This document shows, piece after piece, positions 14,301 to 26,300 of a stretch of DNA of 64,000 nt. The position numbers and the translations under genes are program-made. Every line of letters starts with the position of its first letter. Within the stretch, counting starts at the first letter, position 1. Origin of the DNA: Hetaerina americana (Eukaryota > Arthropoda > Insecta > Odonata > Calopterygidae); NCBI GenBank assembly GCA_022747635.1, contig JAKTNV010000024.1:1612001-1676000 (forward strand), read 5' to 3'. A model generated the notes under the pieces. It searched no databases and had not been told where the DNA came from. It worked only from the letters and a program-made list of their open reading frames with translations.

Positions 14301-17300
14301 ACGCTTTACATCTGTGTTTCTAATTTGCTGTTTTCAAAGATTACTCCAAAAGCATTACATAACAAAATGCAATGTTAATTTTAAAGCAGGTATAATTAAA
14401 TTTATGATTTAATGCTTACTGTTTATCTTTCTAGGACAGTGTTGTCTTTGTTCGGCTTGTATCTGAGATGGCTCTTCCTCGTGTATGTAGCTTGCTCAGC
14501 TCAACTGCTGCATCTGATGTCCTTGAAGCAATTGATTTTTTCACCTCAGCATTCCTGTTTGGACTCACAGAGGCAAAAATTGGTGTCCGTGAGATGCTAC
14601 CTCTTGTATTTTCAAAGGATGCAGCAGTGAAAGATGCTGTAGTGGCTGCCTATGCTAAACTCTATCTTTCCCCTGAAGGAGAGACCACAAGAGAACAGGA
14701 GGAAGGCGAAGAAAATCCTGAACCAGATGAGGTACCTCGGACTGCAGCCAGGCAAAACCCCAGGTAATAGATTTCAAGTAATCAAAACTGCATGTATGGA
14801 AACATTATATCATTAATTAACATTTGTGTATTTTTGATTCTGAATACATGATAATCTAGATGTTGAAAATTATTTTGTCCAGAAAAATGTATGAAGAAAA
14901 ATGTGGATGTTAGTCAATGTGTTCACAACTATCATATTTATCATGTTTAGTGAGATCAAAATGACTGCTGCTCTTACATATTCTTTGTTTTTCAATGTTG
15001 AAGTATCAAAGAAGAAAACATTTTTGTGATTGTGAAGTACATAATATCAAAGTTGGCCTCTATACAACATGTACATAGATCTTCTAATCAGTGATAACGA
15101 GTTGTATTTATTATGAAGTAACAATCCTTTCAGTTTGTTATGTATAATATGTAATCTATAATGCAGCTGGATAGTTTTGGTTCAAGTTTTTGAAATTTAA
15201 TTTTTAAGAGTAACTTAGTTGACTTAACACAGTAGTTTTATTGGTGTAATGGTTTCACATATATGATCCATAACCCAGTTGGCATAAAGCAAGCCCCTCC
15301 TGTCATCCCTGTAATAGTAAAGCTTGAGTCTGGTGAGTGGATAACTGTCCAGAAATAAATGATCTGAACAAACATGGTGGTCAAAAATTGGCAAAACCCA
15401 CATTGTAACTAACCAAAACCTAGCATTAAAATAAAACTGGAAACTTCTATCATAGGAAGTAAGCTTCCAGGCATCCTATGGGAGGACTTCTGATTGTCCT
15501 CTTAAGTATGCAAGTGACTTAGTCTTATTGAGATTGTGGATGCTATCAGATGCAGATGGTATGAGGTGTTATAGATGAAATGATTTCTGAAGTTCAATGT
15601 GATGGCTCATAATAACTTCTTTGGGGTACTATTTCTGAAACGACAAAAACTCAGAGAATTGACAAAAATGACTCTCTCTGGTCTCCAGTAAGCCTATAAG
15701 GCTATGGATTTTGGTATTTTGGTAGATCACACAAAGGAGCTGCTGGGAGCAGAGAAGCCCTCCAAACTCTTATTTCATCTATTTACAAGTATTTTCAGTT
15801 TTTACTTAAATCTCAGTTGGTAGCCTTTCATTGCTGCAGGAAAGTTGCAACCAATTATGTAGGTTAATTTAAGATATTCCTGTCATCATCATTAACAAGA
15901 AATAATCCAATGGTAAGTGTGCTTTAGATCTCTACTCGCCTATCATTTTGCCTTCTCTCAAGTTGTTCTTAACATTTCTAAATTCCTTTTTCTTCCTGTC
16001 TGTATTCAGAGTAATGACAACCAATATTTTAATCATTATAGAAGTAAGTTTAATCAATAGAAATAAGTTGAAATTCACATTTTAATTTTATGCAATCTTT
16101 TGAAGGACAAGAGCTGTTCAAATTGTACGGAATCTTTCTGGGCTTGTAATAGGAGCCAATATTTGTGAGAGAGATTCAATTGAAGAACTTGTTCGTGAAT
16201 GGGTGCTTTCTGAGGATATTGATGGTCACTGTATTAAGGTGAGAAATGGTTAATGTGCATTTTTAAATAATGTAAATAATATACCTATTAAGAGTTGGGA
16301 CATGGATATGTTATTGCATGAGGATGTCTCTTTAATGTTTTAAATTTGCTACATTAGGTTTTATGGGAACGATTTTCTGGAACTCTACCTGGAACAACAC
16401 CCAATGAGAGTCGTGCTGCTGCTGTTCTCCTTGGAATGGTTGCTGGGTAAGAAAACTAATCGCAGATAAATATGCCTTGTAGATTAAGGCCTTATTTCAA
16501 ACTTAGAACTAATGGAATTAGTTGAAAGGTGAAATGTTACATGTTAAGTAAGCACCTCAGTGGATAGAGGGTATTTGCAGAGAACTTGAGATGTTAAGAA
16601 TCTGAATCTAAATGCTGCAAAACATGAACATCAGGTTGACATGCATATGGAAAAACATGAAAGATGAACAAAACTTTCTCATAAATCATAACTGTCCTTT
16701 TTACTATAATGAATTTATGAAAAATTGTCATTACTTTATTTGCAAAATAGTCTATTAAAACCAGTTTGGTGGGACATAGTGCTATCTAACTTGAATTTTT
16801 TCAATCAAAGATATACTTGCATAATTTGTGCTACCAATTAGTCTTCATGAATTGTGAGTTTTACATTAAAGACCTAGAAATTTAAAAAAAAACCACAGAT
16901 TTTATCAATTAATTCCATACAACAAAACCAATGTCAATATACCTCATAATAAGAGACGTTTCAGGCGTGATATGGTGGAATATAATAATTAATTAAAAAT
17001 TGGCCATTTTTAATTTTAATTAATTATACCTCATGCTTGGATACCCTAATCCAAGCATTCCTCAACCTACTATTATTACTTAAAACATGCACCTTTTCTT
17101 CTCTGTAGTTTCTTTTGACCACAAATGATGTAGTAGGGAACATTCACTCAATCCCATAATATAATGTATACATTCAATGGATTCAGGCCTATTTCTATGT
17201 AAATTCATATTCACTGAATAAGTAAACCATGTTCATATATTTTTACAGTAAATTTATTGAAATAAATTTCCTGTGAAAATATGCATTGCAAGGGGATCGA

Positions 17301-20300
17301 GATGGTGCGGGGGCTAACGTACTGGCTTCCCACCCAGAGGGCATGGGTTCAAATCCCGGCGGTGTTGAATATTTTTCAGAGGTATCTCGATCCCTACTTG
17401 AGGTGTTTTGTGGAGGGCACTTAGGGTGAGTACACTGTCCGTCGGATGGGACGTTAAGCTGCCCCTTGGCGCCTTTCGTAAAGAGTAGGCTAATGCCGAC
17501 GCCGGGTTTCTCTCCACCCTTCATCCTTTCCTGTCCATCCCCTATGGCGCAAATGACCTCAGTTGTCAGTCGACTCCCCTAAAAACTACTACTATATGCA
17601 TTGCAAACAAATTCATTACATATACAAGGTGTTTTCAAAAAGTTCAAAAACTTTATTTATTACAAAAAATATAATTCACTAACAAATTATGGTCATGGTC
17701 CCTTTCAAAGAAGTCTCATTTCTAACTTATGCACTTATCTCAACAGTGTCTCCACTTTTTGAAAGTCCTGGAATGCTTCCTCCTGAGTGCTCATAAGCTC
17801 CTCCATCAGTTTTTTTCTCATTCTGGAATGGTGGCAAATCATTTTCCTTTGAGTGAGATTTTTAGTCTGAGGAATAGGAAAAAGTCACATGGGGCCAGGT
17901 TTGGTGAGTAGGGTGGGTGAAGAAACACAGCAGTCTTGTTTGTGGCTAAAAACTAACGATTTTGAGAGAAGATGAATGAGCAGGTGCCTTGTTGTGATGA
18001 AAGTACTATTCGCCACTTCTCCAAAGTTTGGGTCATTTTTGCTTGATTTTTTGGTCATTCTTAGGAATTTCATAACCCCCAGGACTCTAGTACTTTGTAT
18101 TGCCTTTAGATTGGTATTCCTGTTGTCCAACCCGCTTTGCATAGAAAAAACAGTCAACATCACCTTGACATTTGAGTGCACTTGTTGAGCTTTCTGTGGT
18201 GAGGAATGTTTCACCAGTCAATTGTGAAGGTTGCACTTTTAGTAGTTGTAGTTTTAGGGGAGGCGACCAACAGCTAAGGTCATTTGCATCATTAGGAATT
18301 GATGGGAAAAGAGGAAGGGTGGAGAGAAACCTGGCCGTAGTTTACTGTCCAATCCAACGGAAGTTGTACTCACTCAAAATTCCCCACAAAGCACTCCAAC
18401 TAGGGATTGGGATACCACTGAAGAATATCTGCTGTCTCCAGGATTCAAACCCGGGCTCTTTCAGTGGGAAGCTGTCGCACCATGCCAATTCTCAATTGCA
18501 CTGTTGTTTTGATGTAATATCCTTAAACCCATGATTCATAGAAAAAACAGTCAACATCACCTTGACATTGGAGTGCACTTGTTGAGCTTTCTGTGGTGAG
18601 GAATGTTTCACCAGTCAATTGTGAAGGTGCACTTTTAGTAGTGCACCTGTTATGTTCCTAGACAAGAAGGTTTCATCCTCTTCAGCTCGATCAAACAGTT
18701 CCTGACAGACTGGAACTCGATGCTGTTTCTCCTCAGCTGTCATCAGGCAAGGCACGAATTAAGTGGTAACTTAAATCAATCAAGATGGCACACTTCTGCA
18801 AGTCCCCTGACAGTCAAATCTCGGTTTGCACGATCAAGAATGTTCACTTTCTCGATGTGTGGGTCATTAGTTGATGTCGATGGTCTTCTGGAATGCTAGT
18901 CTTCTACTGATTACCACCCCTTTTTGAACTGGGTAAACCACTCAACACACAGTATGTTTCATAGAATCCTCGCCATAACCCTCGGTAATCAGCTTAAAAT
19001 TTTCTGTGAAGATTTGTAGTTTCACACAGAATTTCGCAGAAAACGCTTCTCCTTCAAAGAGCTTATTTGCGTGGATCCAATTTTTTGCTGCACTCCATGA
19101 CACCCCTTCAAATTAATGGCCATTACTAAACAAGATATCAAATAAGTGGTTGAAGGTGGTTATTTGGTAAGTTTTCTTGGACCCCAGCCATCTCCAAGCG
19201 GATCAAAAAATAACCACTCAAAGTGCACTATTCATAAAGTTTGGACCTGATGATGATGTAGTACATCGAAATCCGGTCGTAAAGTAAAGTATTTTTCAAG
19301 TGGAAGCGTGCTATGATCAGTTATTCATTATGTTTGATTTCCACCACATCAAGCCTGAAGCCACTCAATTTGACCTCATAAACCCATTTACCAAGTGCAT
19401 CATTTTTCCCATATTGCCATTGCCAAAAAAGAGGGTATGCATCTAACACAAGTTCAAGTCCCTTTCAAATATCTTTGGCCTTCTTAATGCTGGGGTGATT
19501 AAGGTAGGATCTGAGAGCATCACGAGATTGGAAGTGGGAGTGTTTTAATTGAATTGCACTGATGAAAATTAATGAAATATGCAAATGAAAATCATTAGCA
19601 AGACTAAAATCAAACAGAGCTAACTTATATTATTGTGACCCTCCCAAAGTGGCATTCTTGATATAATTGGAATTAGCACTTGATGAAATGTAACTTATTT
19701 AAAAAAAATCATTCCGTAATTTTTTTAATGTGTAGAATTACATTACAAAAACATGCAAAAAATACTTATGAGAACTGGCAAGTTAGATATTTTATGTTCT
19801 GGGATAAACACTTGACCCAAGACATAATGAATACTGAAATATTAACCAAATCAGAGTGCTTACATTCTTGAAATAGTTCACTGATGTACAAAAGTTCAGA
19901 TCAAGTGAAAGAAGAAAGCAGTTTTAATGGTACAAAATTTTCAATGAAGCACTCCTAAATATAGCCATCTATATTACAGTTGATATATTTAATATTTTAT
20001 TTCTGTATTTATTTTCAAGAGCTGAGGTGCAAACAATATGGACAAACTTAGATGTTATGGTGAAGGTGGGGCTCAAAGGTGAAAGAGGTCAACCAGAAAC
20101 CGAAAATGGGGGCAGTGAAGCTACTTTTGACTCACTTATGGTATCAGAGACATGTGAAGCACTTCTAAAGATGTCATTGACCCACAAAAAGAAACAGGAC
20201 CCTCTTGATCCCCCTTTGAGGTGAGTTATGTCTTTGAGGTCAGGGCTGCAAACAATAGGTTGGGGGGATCGAGATGGTGCGGGGGCTAACGTACTGGCTT

Positions 20301-23300
20301 CCCACCATGAGGGCGCGGGTTCAAATCCCGGCGGTGTTGAATATTTTTCAGAGGTATCTCGATCCCTACTTGAGGTGTTTTGTGGAGGGCACTTTGAGTG
20401 AGTACGCCGTCCGTCGGATGGGACGTTAAACTGCGGACCCCTTGGCGCCTTTCGTAAAGAGTAGGCTAATGCTGACGCCGGGTTTCTCTCCACCCTTCAT
20501 CCTTTCCTATCCATCCCCTATGGCGCAAATGACCTTAGCTGTCGGTCGCCTCCCCTCAAAACTACTACTAACAATAGGTTGCCATGTGGCCCAGGCTGGG
20601 GTTGTTGTAAAAATGGCTGGATAGCTTTTGTATGCTGATATTTCTTGTTGTGTACTTCAGATAATTCCCCCAACACAACTTCATATTATTAAAATTACTG
20701 GCAATTGTAAGGAAAGGTTTAAATGGGCCCATGGATGGAGCATTGATAACCTTCTAAGCCCCACTTGAAATTCTACAAAATCCTAAAACCAATGTTTGAC
20801 TGAATAAATTTTTCACCAGCGTTCCCCAGGTCATATTCTAACATCTTTGCCATGACCCAGTGGAAGACCTGAGAAGAATTTATTCAGCTGATACAATGGG
20901 GAAGCACCAATTCTTGCATTCTTTAACTGTACATACCTTTTGCAGCCCTTCATTTTATTCATTATGCCTATTCTTTTCCACCTTCTACCTTGATATCATA
21001 ATTGTGAATAAAGGTCTATTTTGCGAAGCAGCAGTTTCTTTTTTCAATAATCTTCCATGTATCAAATATTCTCCCCTTCATAAGTCTCTTCATAAACATT
21101 TAATTGTGACACAATATGCCCTGTATTCACCTCCTCCCTCATCTATTTTCCTTCGTACCTGTTTTATTTATTCCATTCTTTTACATACCCATATTTTTTG
21201 AGCGTTCTATCTATGCTCATTCTCTTGCCTCACTGATTAAATTTGAGAGCTGTGCATACAGCTCCATAATAGAGTTTTAACTAATCATTTCTCTTCTGCT
21301 ACCAATATTGAAGGTCCTTGTTATTGACTTTGTCCTTACTGTGAAAACTTCTTTACCTAATGGGGTTTATCTTTCAATGCTTCTATGTACCTCTATGCCC
21401 CTTTTTGTTTAAAACTTCCTAAGTAAGTAAACTTCTACATCCTGAAGTGTTTGCCCTCCAGCTGTAATGATTAACTTAGCCTTCTAATTTCTTGATAACC
21501 TCAATACCTTCAGTTTCTCATTTTCTATCTTATCCTATATCTATCACACTTCTGCTAAAATACCGTCAGGAATGACCATATCCCCATAGCTTACTGGTTA
21601 AATTAGACTTCGTTATTTTTCAAATCTGATTTGATGAGTTCCCAGCCTACTTATATCTGTATTTCTAGCCCTTTTCATTCCTCCAGTACCATTTCCTCTC
21701 AGTGTGTATTGAAAAGGATTGGTGATAATGGACAGCCCTGCCTTACCCCTACCTATAAATGTTCATCCTGATTCTCCAATCTGTTCCTCACATTTCTGCA
21801 ATCAGAGATGTATTGTTTTCAGATTAATGCCAATCCTTCCAGTCTTCTCTTTTCTGTAAACCATGCATTGATTGTGCTCAATTTCCATATTTGCCCTTGA
21901 TTTGCTCTAAATTATTTCCACATCCACATCTGCTCCCGAGAAACTGTGAATATGTGATGCTTTTCCAAAATATATGCTAAACTATAATATGTTATCTTCC
22001 TGATTTAGGATAAACTCTTGGTATTTTCCAGAAGTATTGCATCTAGTGTGGTATTTAATCCATAGAATTGTTTAGAAATATTTTAACTGTTACATGATGG
22101 AATTTTCCCATTTTTAATAATATTTCAATTTAACACCTGATGATGCCACCGGTGGCATCATCAGGTGGTCATGGGAGCCATAGTCAATTGAAATTGAAAA
22201 AGAAAAAGTAAATCCTGGAATGGCAGTGTTTCAATTTCCAATAATTTGGCAAAACTATTGTTTTCTCCCTGTGGACATTCCTTGTTTCTAATTAGGTCTA
22301 AGTTTTTTAATAATTAGCATTTTTTTCACTCCCTCCGGCTATGTGTAAAAGTGCATATCCAAATTCCAAGATTCTCTAGGTGACTTTTCAGTTGACAGCT
22401 TCTCATGTTTCTGATGATGACGTTCAACGTCGAAACCTGGGTCTTGCTTTTTAAAATAAAGTGTGTGGAATTACAAAGTCAATTATTTCATTTCAATATT
22501 CTCATGTTTCATTCATTCGTGGTATAGTGTGACTGCTGTATTAAGGGTTTATTATTAAAAACTATATGAATATATGAGTGGTTGTACAGATTTAAGTAGT
22601 ATTTTTTTAGGAAAAAATTATTGTTCCATAAATTATTCTTGATTCCAGATTGCCCTCAAATCATATCATTTTTACTACACTGTGCGACATTGTATTGAAA
22701 GGTTTATGGGACTTTCAGGATTACTACTATACTCCAATGGCATCTTTAGCTATTGATGTAATATACCAGGTGAGTTAAATTATTTATTTTATATGTGCAA
22801 GATTGAGACTTCATTGTCCCTTCTTCCACCTAACCCCTACTTATTATAATGAGGACAATTACAAACCCCCAGGTGGAAGAAAACCCACCTAGGCAGGAAT
22901 CAAATCCACGACCTTTGGGTTGGCAAATGAGGACATTACCAAGTCTCCACCAGGGCTGTTAAAATTATGGTATTTTGTTTAAAGTAACCCAATAAAATAT
23001 GCACAAATACAGTAAAGCAACCTATGCATACTTTGGGAATATTAAGACTTCCAAGTTTCCTTCAAGTTCATAGGTCTGCTAATTTTTTCTCGAGAGTAAT
23101 TTTTTTCTAGAGATATCTGTCCCCTTTTGGAATATGTATATCCTACTGTTAATTCACTGCAGCAATTCTGCAAGACTGAAAAATGGTGGTCACTGATGGT
23201 GTTCTTCAGAGTTGGGAATAGCCAACCATCACTAGGAAATAGATCATTGAGTAGGGAGCATGAGACTCCCGTTCAAAGTTGTTGTCATGGAAAAACTACT

Positions 23301-26300
23301 GAAGAAATGGCATTCTGACAGGAGGACCATTATCATGATAGCTGACCACTAAGAATTGTTTTGAGCCCTGTTGGACCTTTAGTAGCCATTTTTTAGGCAG
23401 TCTAAGAAGGAATATCTTCTTCAAAATATATTTGTATTACACACCTGTCACTAGTGGACCTTTGGAGGCACAGCTAGTGAGAATGATGCCCCCACTGGCC
23501 ATAACCATGGCTTCCCTTACTATTTGGGCTCATAGTCACTCAATATTTGGCCTTCTTGGAATGTTCACTCCCAGATAAATATTCTTTCCATCCATGGCGT
23601 CCTATTCACATGTTTTCCTTAACTGCCGATGAATTTCAATTGTTTCTAATCTACAAAAGTAAAGAAAATAAAAAATGATATGCTATTCTTGTAACAAAAA
23701 TGTGTCCATATTTAATATCAGAATTGCTTCATTTGGCAGGTTTATGACGATTCTAGCAGTCCTGAGGTTATCCATTTGTATTAAACAATTAAAATTACCG
23801 AATCATTTAAAACAACTTCAATAATTCCCTCTACACCCAGTCCTTAGAAAAAATTTGGAGATTTTGAAACTTGAAGGCACCTTACGTAAATGTATAGTGT
23901 GCACATTAAAGAAAACCATGATCACAATAATCAACCCGAATCAATTTGGCTGGTGATGGTATAGTTCGCCCAATACTAAGCCCAATGATGTGTGAGATTC
24001 ACGCATCAGGTTATGGAGATCAGATCCTTTCCCTGTGCTGGCTATGGTTTCCTAGGAAGACCTGGTACCCGAAAAATCACTTTAGCTTGGGTGGAACTGA
24101 GGGTGCCCAGAGAGACATGCCCAGGAATCGAACCCAGACCCTCTGGCCAATACTTCAACACTACCCCTGGGCTATCACAGCCCCCATAATGCACATTGCT
24201 TCACAGATTTCATGAAAATTTTCAGTGCCAAACTAGACAAAATGATTAGTCTCAGTTGCAATCTGACTGAATACATCTGAGACTAGGAATGAAACTGAGC
24301 ATCTTTTCTGTGTGCAGTCTACAGCACAAGGTGTAGATGTGTAAAACTTTTAATTTGTCTGTTCTTGTTTTCTTTGATATGCTAAAATCTTGTTCATGTA
24401 GTTATTTATTGTGGAATCAAAGTAGCTGGCTGAAAAATGATAGATAAAAATTTACTGATCTGTCATGAATGGGTATCTAATTTTTCTTCCTTAATTAAAG
24501 GATTGTAATTCCTCATTCAGTGCACTTCATATTGATGAGATATAATACTTCTCTTGTATTTTTTCTTCCACGAACATTGATTTAGAAAGAACAGTTTATA
24601 AATTGCATTAAATGCGGTGCCGTAACAAATGAACAAGTCTGCTAGTATTACATATCTAAACTGTACCACATTGTGGACAATGTTGTCATAAAGAATGATT
24701 TAATGTGTAAGGTTATAACTACTATTCTATATATACTATCTGTTGCTAGTTGTCCTTATCCATTGCATATTTTCCATGTAGTCCAGCGTCTATTGAAGAA
24801 AGAATTTGTTTAAAATTCCCCTGCATAAAATGCAATCATGCATCCCAAGAGTTCCACAGCAATGAAAACACATTAACCCATGGAACATTTTTGATCAAGT
24901 GTGAATTAAAATAATAATATATTGACATTGCCATTTGTTCAAGCTGAAACTTGTGTAATTCCACTCAATCCACTCAAAATAGACTACGTGCAGTTTAATT
25001 GTATGCTCATTGAATAAATGTTTTTTTGATATGCTTCAATTTATTCAAAACACTTTTAAGGTGTTCATAATACAAATTTAGAAATAACTTTGAAATGTTG
25101 TTTAATTAATGTGTGTTATTAAGTGAAGATTGGAGGCAATTTTGAGTTTGCCACAGCGAATTGAGAAAAAATGAGTTGTCACTATGCATATTAAAAAGTA
25201 TTGACCTTTTACAAATCGCTTCTTGGACTCCAATATAATGCTTCACGATAATTTATTTATGTTAATTTTTATTCTTTGATGTAGAAAATTTTCTTCTTAT
25301 GCTAATAAATTTCCATCCAGCAGTACCTTGTGCTTATTTGTGTGACTTTTTTTAGATGGCTGAAAAACCTGATACCTTGTGTGGCCACTTAATAAAAGAC
25401 ATTTGCACAGGCATGAAAGACAGATTTATGTTCAGCAAAGCAAGTGAAGGTGTGGAGGGAACCTTGAAAGAATCACAACCTTTGGTAAGATAATTAATTA
25501 GATTTTTTACCAAATGATGATAGTTTCATCAATAGCTAAATGGGTTGAATCGCACTCATGAGAAATCCTCTGGTGTGTAAAATATTGTATCCTTAAAATG
25601 ATGCAGGGAGTTATGAATTTCATTCTCTGGGTGGCCTTTGGTTCTCCAGATAAATCTGAAGTCCACAATATTGGCTAAACTGAACTGGCAGTAAGGTTGC
25701 TTTGCAATTTAACTAACTTTGTACCTTGTGCATTCCTTGCTTGTCAGGTTTGCTTAATTGAGAGTGTGGAGTGCTGTGCAGTCATTCCTAATTCAAGGAT
25801 CTAATAATTAATAATCTGAAGAAAATAAAGTGGCAATGTAATGTGATGTACAACCTTTCTCAGCATTAAATGAGATGTTGTTTTTCTCCAAGTTTTATAG
25901 TTAAAGAAATTTAAGTTTCATTAAAATTATTTGTTTTTATAAAAAATGATTAATATCAATGTATTAACTTGACTTGAGCACTTTTAGTGTAGTAAAAATG
26001 GACTTAAGTGGAAATATCAGTGATTTTAATGCAAAAAAAACACAGTTATTGACCCAAAAGTTTCTTTGATAGGTGAAGGTAGGGTTCACCTAGTACTGAG
26101 TCCAACTATGTGTGACAATCACACATCAGGGTAGAAGGGCCAATTCCTTTTCCTGAACCGCCTATGGTTTCCCAGAAAGTGTGGCACTGGAAAAATCACA
26201 CTGCTTGGGTAAAGTTGAGGGTGCCCAGAAGCATCCCCAGTAATTGAACCCAAGCCTTCTAGTCAGTAATTCAATGCTCCACCCCCTGGACTACCATGTC

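Larger units (their letters stand above)
17625..19245 (-). pseudogene. Mariner transposase relic interrupted by a SINE and a duplication
   Basis: The ends are caaggtgttttcaaaaagtt (after TA at 17623-17624) and, inward from the right, caggtccaaactttatgaat. Minus-strand reading right to left: [15 protein letters not shown] region (HTH, degraded), [30 protein letters not shown], then [20 protein letters not shown] (twice), [11 protein letters not shown] and [12 protein letters not shown] sequence. The second catalytic Asp has become Asn (HHN) and there are many stops. A SINE-A sits at about 18241-18530. Confidence 0.8.

Noticed and set aside
17340..17360. Functional tRNA genes at the SINE heads (17292, 20263, 23930, 26046, 61322)
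   Set aside because: The B boxes are good, but the heads do not form a full cloverleaf and continue into shared bodies with target duplications, so they are SINEs.
17243..17524. Reverse-strand open frames in SINE-A copies (17243-17524, 20089-20493)
   Set aside because: Both copies give the same protein because they are copies of one SINE; there is no sign of coding selection.
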